Below the pieces are notes generated by a model. The model saw nothing but the letters and a program-made list of their open reading frames with translations. It was not told the DNA's origin and made no database searches. From Tupaia tana (lineage: Eukaryota; Chordata; Mammalia; Scandentia; Tupaiidae), in assembly GCA_026018925.1 (NCBI GenBank), contig JAKSZU010000027.1, positions 6,004,198 through 6,068,197 on the forward strand: a DNA stretch of 64,000 nt, read 5' to 3'. Position numbers and translations under genes: made by a program. This document shows, one piece after another, positions 53,020 through 63,828 of the stretch; position 1 is the stretch's first letter; the number at the start of each line of letters is the position of its first letter.

Positions 53020-53350
53020 TCTTTTTCCTCTCTTTTTCTTTCTTTCTCTTCCTCTTTCTTCCTTTCTTTTCTTTCTTCCTTTCCTTCCTTTCTTTTTTCT
53101 TTTCCTTTTTATAGATTTTTTTTGCCTTAGGGCACATGCACTCACTAGAGACAGAGTGGGAAAGTGAGAACTCATCCCCCCAGGGGGGGATGGCCACGCC
53201 ACAATCCCTTCTCCTCCATTTTCTTCTTAGGATCTTGGGCACGCACGCACACATGCCCGGCGTGATTTTAAGCCATTGGATCCAGGACTCGAACCGCATT
53301 GGAATACATGGGAGTACAGCAACATAGCCATTACGCTAATTGCTGATCCC
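53020..53350 (-). mobile_element. SINE type A, antisense, tail expanded to TTTC/TTCC repeat
   Basis: About 90 bp polypyrimidine (53025-53112) replaces the A tail, then TTGCCTTAGGGCACATGCAC, ACTCATCCCCCCAGGGGGG, ACGCACGCACACATGCCCGG, ACTCGAACCGC, head TTGCTGATCCC. Confidence 0.93.
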
Positions 53351-53659
53351 ACCAACATGTGTTTTTCTGACAAGCCTCCCAGGTGGGTCAGTTATTGCCA
53401 ATCTGCGGGCCTCATTTCGAGTAGCACTTGTTTTAAAAATAAACATGCACTTAAGTATTTAATCAGCTATTTATTTATTTTTGTAGTTTTTACTATAAGG
53501 AGTGACAGGTTTTGTGTTGACTATAGTGCTTACTCTGCATGGTTCCTTATTCTTGACTACTAACATAATGCCTAATTTCTTCCGAATCTAATGGTTATGT
53601 AATTAATGCCTTTAGAAACCTTACCTCAGCATGTTACCTGTGTCTAAATCCCCCTCCCC

Positions 53660-53930
53660 CCCATTATTTGGGTAAACCTTTAGATGTGGAATTGCTTCTT
53701 CATAGGGTAAGATATTTTTAAAAAATATTGATATGAAGTTACCAAATTATTTTCCAGAAAGGTTTTGCAGATTTACTTTCCAACAACAAAGGATGAGAAT
53801 GCCTATTTTAATAAACCCGCATTATCCACAGGTATTATACTATCTGTTTGGGTGTTTGTCTCATACTTATTGATTTATAAGAGTTCTTTATGTATCAATA
53901 TATTGACCCTTTAAAAAGCTTAATGATATT
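53660..53930 (-). mobile_element. Old L1 3' end, antisense
   Basis: ATGTGGAATTGCTTCTTCAT, TTACCAAATTATTTTCCAGA, AGATTTACTTTCCAACAAC, GGGTGTTTGTCTCATACTTA, ATAAGAGTTCTTTATGTATC match the ORF2 end/3' UTR junction of old L1s. Confidence 0.75.
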
Positions 53931-54510
53931 TGTAAATTATACCTATGTCTGGGCTACGTAACTCTGAAAACATTGCTTTGGACTTCCTGGATCACAAAGC
54001 GAAGAGAATCTTGGCAGGAATAATTTGTCTTCTATGAGAAACCAGTTACTGAATTATTTTCAAAACTTGCAATCTGAAAATGTGCTAACACGGATTAAAT
54101 GGGCTTCAGTGGTCGTTCTGGCGTGCTGCTTCCTTTGCCCCTATCTAGAGTACTTTGAATGGAAGGCGTGAAGCCTGAACACAGGGCAGATGGATACCAG
54201 GGGGCTCTGTCTGATAAACCTAGACTAAGGAAGGGCTCTTCTCTGCTTCTGTTCAGCAATGCGAGCAAACCGAAAGGGACAGCGAGCAGTGACACTAATA
54301 CATCATTGAGCTGTTTTATATTCATAACTTTTCAATGATAGCACCTTTCTTTAATGCAGTATTGATTCAGACAAGAAATGTTACCCTATTACTTTCTTGG
54401 GCTGTTGAATTAGGTTAAAGGAGACTGTTACTGTTTTAAACTGGAGATTGAGAATTTTTATAAACTAGTATCCTTTATAATTTTCCAAAGGTAACTGTCT
54501 AGAAAATTGG
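53931..54510. other. No recognised feature
   Basis: Unique-looking DNA without repeat or coding pattern. Confidence 0.45.
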
Positions 54511-54910
54511 CCAGCTCTGCTCTGCTCTGCTCTGCTCTGCTCTGTTCTGCTCTACTATTCTTTCTTTCTTCCTTCCTTTCTCCCTTCCCTTCCCTTCCCT
54601 TCCCTTCCCTTCCCTTCCCTTCCCTTCCCTTCCCTTCCCTTCCCTTCCCTTCCCTTCCCTTCCCTTCCCTTCCCTTCCCTTCCCTTCCCTTCCCTTCCCT
54701 TCCCTTCCTTCCTTCCTTCCTTCCTTCCTTCCTTCCTTCCTTCTTCCTTCTTTCTTTCTTTCTTTCTTTCTTTCTCTTCTTTCTTTCTCTTTCTCTCTCT
54801 TTCTTTCTTTCTTTCTTTTTTCTTTCTTTCTTTCCTTTCTCTCTTCCTCTCTTCCTCCCTCTCGCTCTCTCTTTCCTCCTCTTCCTCCTCCTTCTTTTTC
54901 TTCTGCTGTT
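54511..54910 (+). repeat. 400-bp polypyrimidine tract: (GCTCT)n, (TCCCT)n, (TTCC)n, (TTTC)n
   Basis: Ordered blocks: GCTCT units (54514-54546), about 25 nearly perfect TTCCC pentamers (about 54580-54705), TTCC tetramers, TTTC tetramers and an irregular CT/TCC-rich end. Almost no purines on the plus strand for about 330 bp. Long minus-strand Glu/Lys/Arg-Gly ORFs over it are artefacts of the repeat. Confidence 0.97.
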
Positions 54911-55646
54911 CTTAGTAGACTCTTCTTTATCAGGATAAAAAAAATAAATGAATAAATAAAAACCACAACCCACAAACCAAAACGTTTTCAGCTAGGGGAG
55001 GGATTTGGATGGGGAAGTGTCCATCCAGACCAGCTCCCAGCCCATGTAGTTCGGCAGCAGTAAGGAGTGTGGGTGATGAAGCCCAGAATAGCAGTGGAGT
55101 GTATGGGAAGGAGAGGGCGCAGAAGCTGCGGGGAGGCTGGGCAGGTCAGATGTGCGCAGTGCTGGGTTGTGACAAGTGAGGGAGGCAGGGCGGAGGGGGT
55201 CACCAGGGTACCATGGTAGTCAGCATCGCAGTGGGGGTAGAAACGCTTGGGCAGCAGAGAGTCTTGTAACCATGGAATTAGATTAGCAAGCACATGCTAA
55301 TTATGCCCATTCATAAATGTGGTTCATTTTCTTATTGCCATGACATGTGCCAGAAGAGGTAGACTGCAGAGCCCCGCACCCGGCATTCTTTGTAGTCCTG
55401 TAGGCAGGGAATGCGACTCTTCCCCTTCCCAGTACGTGTTACATTTTCTCAGTCGCATTCCCTGAGGTGTTTGAGAGGAAAGAGAAGTCAACACTAATGT
55501 GATAAAGGCTCCTGAGGAGGAACGTGCACTGCTGTCGGTAAATGCAAATTTACAAAAGGATAGGAAATATTTCTGTAAAGTTCTTAGCATAGTAATCTTG
55601 CCTGTAATGGAATTTGACCTGTAATTATATATTGTCAAAGCATTTT
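54911..55646. other. No gene recognised
   Basis: 54.98-55.25 kb is moderately GC-rich and unassigned. ORFs on the minus strand lack domains. Confidence 0.4.
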
Positions 55647-55865
55647 TTAAGAGGTTTTTGACTTAGGACACATGCCCTCTCTGGGGAGAGAAACAGAGAC
55701 AGAGACAGTGAGAGAAAAAGTGAGAAATCAGATAGCCACGCTTCAATCCCTTCTCCACCATTCCCTTCCCAGGATCTTGGTCACACATGCACACACACCT
55801 GGCATGATTTTCAAGACACCAGATCCGGGGCTTGAACTGCCAACTGCTATGCCATCTGCTGGCCC
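55647..55865 (-). mobile_element. SINE type A, antisense, shortened head
   Basis: TTTTTAAGAGGTTTTTGACT, ACCATTCCCTTCCCAGGATC, GGGGCTTGAACTGCC then directly CTGCTATGCCATCTGCTGGCCC; the anticodon arm is deleted. (TA)n follows at 55873-55891. Confidence 0.92.
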
Positions 55866-57177
55866 GAGAAATTTTATATATATATATATATAAGTTCTTG
55901 CTGCTAAACCACACTTTTGGACATTTCCCTTTGCTGACCCCCCCAAATTATGTTTGTAAATTGAATCTTATCTTTCCTACGGGTGGCTTCCTCCTCAACC
56001 CAAAGTGTTTGCCTTATTTCCTCTTAAAAAGCCTCAAATTACTTTTTTATTTTACAGGGAGACAACTTGCAGAGATTTAGGAAGCTGGTTGTGCAATGAC
56101 TCACGGCCACATTTTGTTGTTGTAATAATAATTTGTGAGGCTTGCCACTTATTTTCACTGCGTGGCACACTAGTGTTCCCTGTGGACCGCAAACCTTCCT
56201 CTCTCTCCTTCACGTCCTCTGGTGGCACCTTTGTCTCCCACATTGATAGGACAAGAAAGTGAAAATATGCTTCTGGGGCAATTTTCCACAAGAGGGGATG
56301 GTTATGAGCAGGAGGCCGCTGTGTGTCTATGTTTTCAAGCTCTTCAGGAAGATTTTTCTTTACCAAAAAAGCAAAGTTCTGTTAATATTTATATTGAGAA
56401 TATCATTTCTCTGCATTCATTCTTAAAATCAGAAACCTCAGAAAGAAGTTATTCATCAAAGTTTTATTAGATATTTGTATCTTAGTATAAAATCAGATTC
56501 TCAGCGCTTTTTCCTGAAAGAGGTTTGGAAGATTTATGAGAACCTTCCAGACACTGTGATATGGGATGAGATGAAAGGGTTGAGGTGGGAGTCGTTAATG
56601 ATGGTGGAAGAAAATGTACTATGATTCGCTGAAGAAAGAGAAAGTTGTAGGAGTTGGACACAAACTTCTCACGCTGTATTTTAGTTCTGCCTAATTCCTG
56701 ATGGGAGTGGCGATCAGAACGTCCCAGAGGCTAGGTTAATAGCCATGCTTTTTACTACTTCATCTATTGTCTGTGAGGCTCGAGGCACTCCCTGAATTGC
56801 TGTTTCCTCAACTGACAAATAGAATAATTCGTTTGTATGACTAACCCTCCTTGCTTACTGTACCCTCTTCTTTCCCCGTATGCTGTTTCCAAAGAGTTCT
56901 ATGAAAAGGCTTTAGCTATGAAATTTCCCCTCACAAAAATCTTGGGTGGATTGAGTTTCTTGGTGGAGTTCCATTGCCTGGAGATGAGAGTCTAGCTATT
57001 TTAAGCATTTAGAGTTTCCCACCTTCCACCCACTCACCATCGTCCCTGTTGCCAACTTCGCTCTGGGCAGCCTTTGGATGCATGTGTCCTACTATTCTTT
57101 TTGGGGAAAACCCCACATTTCCAAGACACCTGCCCCCTCCACCTACCCTTCCAGTGCAGTTCCTGGTATTTATGAGT
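55866..57177. other. No gene recognised
   Basis: Unique-looking; ORFs at 56005-56470 on both strands lack domains. No SINE in this 1.3-kb stretch. Confidence 0.4.
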
Positions 57178-57491
57178 CTTATCTAAGAAATCTTTGCCTG
57201 ATCCAGTATCTTGAAGTGTTTCCCCAAGGTAGTTTTATAGTCTTGGGCTCTATGTTTAATTTTTTTTTATCCACTTTGAATGTTGCTGGTAATCTGTTAG
57301 GAATTGCATTGATTTATCTATCACTTTGGAAAGTATTTACATTCTTAATATATTTATTCTTCTAGTCTGTGAATAAGAGGTATTATTTTTTCATATCTTT
57401 TAAATGTACTTTTTAAAAATCATTTTTGTAGGATAAATCTTTCCATGAGTTTGTTAGATATGTTCCCAGGTATTTTAATTTTATTTTTATT

Positions 57492-57545
57492 TTCTTCTCC
57501 TTCTCCTCCTCCTCCTCCTTCTCCTCCTCCTCCTTTTTTTTTTAC
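57492..57545 (+). repeat. (CTC)n-rich microsatellite in L1
   Basis: TCCTCCTCCTCCTTCTCCTC units ending in a T run, interrupting the L1 text. Confidence 0.9.
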
Positions 57546-58265
57546 AGTACATTGGGTCACTTTCTTCATTTATATCTCAGTTTGTTTATTGATAGTGTGC
57601 AAAAATGCTGCAGATTTTTGTATATTGATGTTGCACTCTGTGATTTCCTGGAACTTGTTTATTTATCACATCTGAGAGTTTCTTGGTGGATTCTCTAAGT
57701 TTTCTATGTATATAACCGTGTTACCTGTGAATAGGGATATTTGAATTTCTTCCTTTCCAACCGGATACCTTTTATTTTATTCTCTTTTCTTATTGTATTG
57801 GTTAGCACTTCCAGTACTATACTGAGCAGGAGTAGAGAAAGTGTGCACATCTGACTTAATTCTAATTTTAGATGGAGAAGCTTTCAACTTTCCTCTATTC
57901 AGTATTATGTTAGCCACGGGTTTGTCATATACAGCATTTACTGTGTTAAGAAATATACCTTCTACATCTACTTTGTTGCGAGTCTTAATAATGAGGAAAT
58001 GTATTAAGTGCTTTTTCTGCATCCATTTATATTATTGTATTATTTTTGTCTCTTTTTGTTAGTGTGATTTCTCACATTGATCGTTTTACAAATGTTGAAC
58101 CATGCTTACATCCTTAGGAAAATTGTGCTTGGTCATGGTATATAATCTTTTAATGTGTTGTTGGATTGGATTTCGCTAGTGTTTTGTTGAAGATTTTTGC
58201 TTTTATATTCATTGGTGATATTGGTCTATAGATTTATTTTTTGTTCTTGTGTCCTTTTTATTTAG

Positions 58266-58314
58266 AATTATTTTTTAATTTAATTTTATTTGTTCATTCA
58301 TTCATTTTAATTTG

Positions 58315-58363
<49 letters not shown>

Positions 58364-58446
58364 TGAAAAGCAAGCCACTGGACTCAAACCATGGCTGACC
58401 ATGTGGGAGTGTCCAGTGCCTTAACCACCATGTCACCTGCTGGTCC
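58266..58446 (-). mobile_element. SINE type B (short form), antisense, with (GA)n
   Basis: ATTTGTTCATTCATTCATTT tail, GTACAGAGAGAG with (GA)n to 58361, GCAAGCCACTGGACTCAAAC, GGCTGACCATGTGGGAGTG, CACCATGTCACCTGCTGGTCC. Confidence 0.9.
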
Positions 58447-59921
58447 CCCCTTTTCTGCTTTTGATATAAAACTGATGATGGCTTCATAAAATCAGTTTGG
58501 GGAGGTTCCCTTTGCCTGAATCTTTTAAAATAGTTTGCAGAGAGCTAATTCTTTTTAAAGGATTTATGGAATTTAGTGGAAAGCCCTGGGCTCTTCTCTC
58601 TTGGGAGACTATTTCTTCCTGATTCGAACTTGTTCCTTGTCAGTTTGTTTGGGCTTTGCATCTCTTCCTGGTTCTGTTTCAGTATATTGTTATGTGTCTA
58701 GAAATTTACCCATCCTTTTAGATTTTCCATTTTGTTGGTATATAGCTATTTATAACATTCTCTAATGAATTTTCTTATTTCTGCGAGAGTCATTGTAATG
58801 CCCCCATTTTTGTTTCTGATTTTATCTGGGTCTTCTCTTATTTTCCTTAGTCTAGCTAATAATTTGTCAACTTTGTTTATCCTCTCATAAAACCAGCTTT
58901 TCGTTTCATTGTTTTCTGTATTGTTCTTTTTTCCTCTTTTTAAAAATCTCTTTCTGCTCTGATCATGATTTCTTTCTTTCTGTTACTTTGGAGTCATTCT
59001 TGTTTTTGCTTTTCTAGCTACTTGAGATGCATTGTTAGATCGTTTATTTGCCATCTGTCTAATTTCCCCTGTGAATACTAATTGCTATAAATGTCTCTCT
59101 TAGCTTTTCCTGTATCCCAAAGGGTTTGGAGTGTTGTGTTTTGGTTATTGTTTGTGTCATAAGATTTTAAACTTCTTTTCTGAAATTTTTCTGTAATTTT
59201 GAAATCATCCGGGAGTATGTTTTTTAATTGATATGTATTTTTGAAAATTATTTTTGTTGGTTTTGAGTTTAATTCCATTGGGATCAGAAAAATATGCTAT
59301 ATTATTTCTATTCTTTTAAATTTTAGAGGCTTGTTTTGAGCCTCGTTTTATATCTTAAAGAATGTTTTATATGCAGTTGAAGAAAAAGGTGTGTTCTGTA
59401 TTCGTTAGGTGAAATGTTTTATAAATGGGTGTTAGGTCCGTTTGGTTTGTGGAATTGTTTAACTCAAGTGTCTCTGTTTAATTTTTATCTAGATGACCTA
59501 TCCAGTGTTGAAAATAGGTGTTGAAATCTCTCAGAAATTAATGTTGCAAAGTCCTGTCTCTCCCTTTAGATCTAGCAGTCTGTGTATTTGGATGCTCCGA
59601 CATTCGGTGCACAAACATTTGTAATTGTTATATCTTCTTGGTGAGTTGATCTCTTTAATAATATATAATAATCTTTGTCTGTTTCAAGATTTTTTTCTTG
59701 AAGTATATTTGGTATGATATTAGGATAGGTGTTCCTATGGGTTTGTTTCTTTATTTTCCATTTGCATGGACATCGTTTTTCAACTATTCGTTCTTAATTT
59801 ATTTGTGTCTTTTCTGATGAAATGTACCTCTTACAGCTTATAAGCATATAAAGGGGCCCCATTATTTTGCCCATAAGCCATTCTATATCTTTTTTTTTTC
59901 AGAATCATTCTTTTAGAATTA

Positions 59922-60068
59922 TTGTTTTTAAATTTATCTTTATTTATTTATTTTAATTTGACCAGAGAGGGACAGAGTGTGAGAGTGAGAAAGCAAGCCA
60001 TCAGGTCTGGGACTTGAACTGCTCAAACCATGGTCAGTCGTGTGGGAGCCCAGCACCCTAACTACCAT
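59922..60068 (-). mobile_element. SINE type B (short form), antisense
   Basis: TTTATTTATTTATTTTAATT, TGACCAGAGAGGGACAGAGT, GCAAGCCATCAGGTCTGGGA, CTCAAACCATGGTCAGTCG, AACTACCATGG; the last bases of the head are missing. Confidence 0.86.
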
Positions 60069-60224
60069 GGAGTGAGCTCTAAGGTGTACGCTAGCTAGGA
60101 GTGCCCTGTTCGGTCGTCTTACAGTCTGCTAGGACTCGTTCACTCACCTTTTCCTCATTTCTGCTCAGTATTTCTTTTTCATGTTTTTTCTTTTTTATCC
60201 TGTTAATGTGATGGGTCCCCCCCC

Positions 60225-60484
60225 CCTTTTTTTTAAATTTGCCAGAAGGTGCATCCACTGGCTGGGGAGACAGAAAGAGAGCAAAAGGGAAAACGAGAAA
60301 TCACCACCCCCTTCGAAATCCCTGGAGGGTGGTCACACCACAGTCCCTTCTTTATTTCTCCCTCTAGGACTCGGGACATGAGCACACGTGCACCTGCTGG
60401 GTTTTTCAAGCAGCCGGGTCCAGAACTCAGAGTGTGCAATTGGCCAGTGGGATCCACCTTAATGGCTGGCCACTGGCTGGCCTG
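60225..60484 (-). mobile_element. SINE type C, antisense
   Basis: C run and T run, GCCAGAAGGTGCATCCACTG, ACACCACAGTCCCTTCTTTA, GGGTTTTTCAAGCAGCCGGG, CACCTTAATGGCTGGCC. Confidence 0.86.
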
Positions 60485-60485
60485 A

Positions 60486-60728
60486 CTTTTTAAAAATATT
60501 TCCAAAGGGCATGTGCACTGGCCAGAGGCAGACAGGGAAGAGGAGAAAGTACCCCGAATGGGTGTGGGATTGCCACCATCCCTTCTCCATTTCTTCATCC
60601 CGTCAGAATTTTGGGCATGTAACCACACCTGCCCGGTACGTTCCTCACACCAGGATGTGTGGGACTCCAACTGCATAGTCGGCCGTGTGGAACCCAGCTC
60701 CCTTAACACCAGGCCACAGGGGCCAGCC
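60486..60728 (-). mobile_element. SINE type C, antisense, tandem to previous
   Basis: TTTAAAAATATTTCCAAAGG, GCATGTGCACTGGCCAGAGG, CATCCCGTCAGAATTTTGGG, CCTTAACACCAGGCCACAGG, GGCCAGCCC. Confidence 0.88.
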
Positions 60729-60733
60729 CAGGG

Positions 60734-62530
60734 TAGTTGACCTTTGAATGTTGAACAAGCCCGGCATACTGGAGATAAATCTACTAGGTCATGATGCAGC
60801 ATCCTTTCACACTGTTGCATTTGGTGGTTACTATTTTGCCGATTATGTTTGCATCTGTGTTCCCGAGGGCTGGTAGTCTTAGTTTAGTTTTCTTGCAGTG
60901 TCTTTTTATGATTATGTTGTGGTAATGCTGGCCTCATAGAATGAGTTAAAATATTTCCATGTTTCTATCTTTTTAAAGAGAGTGTAGAGAATTGGTATGA
61001 TTTCTTTGTTAAATGTTTGGCAGAATTTATCAGTGAACCCATCAAGGATGAGTGCTTTCTGTTTTGGAACATTATTAATTATTGACCCAATTGTTTTTTA
61101 ATAACTATCAGGCTCTATAGAGTATCTGTTTCTTCTTGTATGAGTTTTGAAAATCATGTCTTTCAAGGAATTGATCCATTTTATCAAGGTTATTAGATTT
61201 GTGAGCATAGACTTGTTCATTGTATTTATTACCTTTTTTAATATCTAGTGAGTCTATTATAGAGTGACATTTCCTTTTTTGTCTCTGATATTTATAACTT
61301 GTGTCTTTTCTTTCTTTTATTGGTTAGATGGCTGTAGGCTTGTATATTTTAATGATTTTTCGAAATACTAGCTTTTGGTTTCATTGATTTTCCCTATTGA
61401 GCCTCTGTTTTCAATTTCATTTATTCATTCTTTTTCTTTGGCCTAATTTGCATTTAATTTGTTCTATTTTTTAGTTTACTAAGATTGAAACTTAGATTAT
61501 TAACTTTGTTTAGGTTTTTGTCATAGGGTGTGTGTGCTCACTAGAGAGACAGAGTAAGAGGGAAAGTGAGAAATCACTTCCCAGGAGGGATGGACATGTC
61601 ACAGTCTTTCTCCTCTGCTCTCTTGGGATTTGGGGAATGCACGCACATGTGCCTAGCAGACTCTAACTGCAGTCGGCTATGTGGGAGTCCAGCACTTTAA
61701 CCATCTTGCCACCTGCTGACCCCAGATTATTGACTTCAAAATTTTTATCCTTTTCTAATGTATATACTCAATGCTATAGATTTCTCTCTGAGCAATACTT
61801 TCATTACATCTCATAAACTTGGATATTTTGTTTTCATTTTCTTTTAATTCAAAATATTGTAAAATTTTTCTTATGTTTTCTTCTCTGGTACATGTGTTAT
61901 TCACAAGGACATTGTTTAATATCCAACTGTGTTGAATTTTTTGGGTTATCTTTCTGTTCTTGATTTCTAGTTTATTTCCATTGTGGTCTGAAAGTAGTCA
62001 TTATGTGATTTCTGTTTTGTTAAATGTGTTACAGCGTGTGCCTAGCTTGATGAATATTCCATGTGAGATAGAAAAGAAGGAATGTTCTGCTGTTGTTGGA
62101 TGAAGTAGTCTATAGATATTAATTTGTACAGTTGATTAATAGTGTTAAGTTCAGCTATGTATTTAGTTATTTTCTGCCTGCTGAATCATTTCTGATGGTG
62201 GCTTGTTGAAGTCTCCTACTGGAATAGTGGATAGATCCATTTCTCCTTGTAGTTCTCGTAGTTTATACCTAACATAGCTTGAATCTGTTTTTAGGTGCAT
62301 AGACATTAAGTAGTAGTATGTTTTCTTGGAGAATTGACCTCTTTATAGTTACGCCTTTCTTCATCCATGATAACTTTCCTTGCTTTGAAGTCTGCTTTGC
62401 CTAAAATTATTACACTCACTCCTTTTTTCTTTTGATCAGCATTAGCATGTTATGTATTTTTCCCATCTGTTCTCTTGTAATCTATATATGCTTTTGTATT
62501 TAAAATGTTTTCTTTCATTTATTTATTTGA
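60734..62530 (-). mobile_element. L1 ORF2 fragment 2, antisense
   Basis: TTTGAATGTTGAACAAGCCC, GGTCATGATGCAGCATCC, GGTAATGCTGGCCTCATAGA, ATGTTTGGCAGAATTTATCAG, TTGATCCATTTTATCAAGG, then endonuclease-side text: ATTTCCATTGTGGTCTGAAA, GTTGAAGTCTCCTACTGG, GAATTGACCTCTTTATAG. It covers the same ORF2 interval as fragment 1 in the same orientation, so it is a separate insertion. A SINE lies at 61507-61723. Confidence 0.92.
61507..61723 (-). mobile_element. SINE type A, antisense, in L1, with 13-bp target-site duplication
   Basis: AGATTATTAACTT (61494-61506) and AGATTATTGACTT (61724-61736) flank it. TTTTTGTCATAGGGTGTGTG, TGCTCTCTTGGGATTTGGGG, head GCCACCTGCTGACCCC; part of the 5' half is deleted. 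Confidence 0.96.
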
Positions 62531-62539
62531 ATATTTGTT

Positions 62540-62661
62540 TATTTAGTCAAGAAGATTCATCATGCACTCACCAGAGAGAAAGGGAGAGGGAGAGAGGGAG
62601 AGAGGGAAGGAGGGAAAGAGAGAGAGAGAGAGAGGGAGAGAGGGAGAGAGGGAGAGAGGGA

Positions 62662-62692
<31 letters not shown>

Positions 62693-62873
62693 GACACCCT
62701 CGGTGGGGTAGTATGGTTATACCACTATCCTTTTCTTCCCTTTCTCTACTCTGTCAGGATTTTTGACCGGCATACATATGCACCAATTGTGCTTTTCATA
62801 GAGCCAGGGCCAGGGTTCAAACCACACTCTACCATGTGGGACATGGCTTCCTTAACCAGCATATGGGCCTGAC
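62540..62873 (-). mobile_element. SINE type C, antisense, with expanded GGGAGA/GA repeat
   Basis: CATCATGCACTCACCAGAGA, about 110 bp of GGGAGA and GA units (62580-62692), ACTCTGTCAGGATTTTTGAC, CAGGGTTCAAACCACACTC, CCTTAACCAGCATATGGGCC. Confidence 0.9.
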
Positions 62874-63303
62874 CACTTGGAGTTTTTAACTCTCCTAACT
62901 GAGAAGTTGGTCAGTTAGAACTGGGGTTTTTCTCCCCCCCCCGCCGTGGCTCTGGTGGAAGCTGTCACTCAGGGGTCTGCCCCAGCCAGCGTGACTCTGT
63001 GTACCTGTGTACCTCTCTGTGGCATTAGCATTCTCCACGTGTCCTCCCTCTTTTCCGGATGTAAGAATGGTTGTCGGTTGTCGATGGTTGATTTGTTCCG
63101 CTTGCTACTTATTAGGATGAAGTACCAACTTCCAAGGTCCTTACATGTAGAAACAGAAAAGAGAAGTGTGGTGGTGTTATTTTTGGAAAAATATAAAGCC
63201 ATTGTATGTTTTACACCTCTTCAACCATAAAGATAAATGGCTCCTTATATTTTATGCAAGGGAATTAATTGCTTCAAGGGTAGACAGCTTTATAGTATGA
63301 ATT
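62874..63303. other. No recognised feature
   Basis: Unique-looking DNA with a C run at 62933-62942 and overlapping ORFs on both strands (62946-63230) lacking domains. Confidence 0.4.
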
Positions 63304-63382
63304 AATTTGGGTGCCAAAAAATTGAAATCCAGGCATAGTTTTTTCTTGATATACATTTTCCATAAATGGTTTCAAGATCTTT
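63304..63382. mobile_element. Palindromic mariner-like MITE, copy 3 (partial)
   Basis: GAAATCCAGGCATAGTTTTT, TCTTGATATACATTTTCCAT, AAATGGTTTCAAGATC is the reverse orientation of the pattern at 29211-29260. Confidence 0.5.
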
Positions 63383-63708
63383 TATATTCATTCCCTAGGT
63401 TCCAAAGGAATTTTTGAAATATTTTAGAAAACTATCATTTAAATCATATCTTGATTAAAATAGAAATTAATACAAAAACAGAATTAAAATTAAAACTTGG
63501 AAATTTTAAATTGCACTTATGACTCATAAATTAAAGACAAAAAGCATTGTAGAATTTAGGAGTTTTGTCTTTTATACTCATAAATTACAGACAAAAACAT
63601 AGAAATTAGAAAAGAATAATAATGTTAGCAGTACATACCACTTACTGTTAGATAAAGCTAAAGTGGTATTTCAAGAAAAAGTATTAACAATTAGATTTTT
63701 ATTTCATG
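63383..63708. other. No recognised feature
   Basis: Very AT-rich; two similar phrases (ACTCATAAATTA(A)AGACAAAAA at 63522 and 63579) form a small local duplication. Confidence 0.45.
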
Positions 63709-63828
63709 CTCTGTGAGAGAAGGGGTTGGGGTGTGGCCATCCCCTCTGGGGGATGTTTTGACGCTTTCCGTCTCTCTCTTCTGTCTCTTACCACATGGCA
63801 AAAAACCAAACCAAAACAATAAAAAGGG
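63709..63828 (+). mobile_element. SINE type A, 5' truncated
   Basis: GAGAGAAGGGGTTGGGGTGT, GGCCATCCCCTCTGGGGGAT, CTCTTACCACATGGCAAAAA and CAAA-rich tail; the tRNA-like half is absent. Confidence 0.9.

Larger units (their letters stand above)
57178..59921 (-). mobile_element. L1 ORF2 fragment 1, antisense
   Basis: Left to right this runs from mid/late ORF2 back to the endonuclease: TAGTTTTATAGTCTTGGGCTC, AGGAATTGCATTGATTTATC, CACTTCCAGTACTATACTGA, GTTTGTCATATACAGC, CTTTTTCTGCATCCA, AATGTTGAACCATGCTTACA, TGTTTTGTTGAAGATTTTTGC (reverse-transcriptase part), then AATTCCATTGGGATCAGAAA, GTGTTAGGTCCGTTTGG, TAGATGACCTATCCAGTG (endonuclease/N-terminal part). Internal deletions and many stops; a SINE lies at 58266-58446. 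No functional protein possible. Confidence 0.92.

Noticed and set aside
54458-54975. 171- and 158-codon minus-strand ORFs and a 143-codon plus-strand ORF
   Set aside because: They are translations of the polypyrimidine repeat (Glu/Lys/Arg/Gly or Ser/Phe/Leu/Pro strings) and have no coding character.
60233-60820. 195-codon minus-strand ORF, the longest in the window
   Set aside because: It is made of two type C SINEs in tandem and L1 text; open by chance.
57178-62530. Intact L1 able to move
   Set aside because: Only antisense ORF2 parts with many stops and deletions; no ORF1, no 5' UTR, and SINE interruptions.
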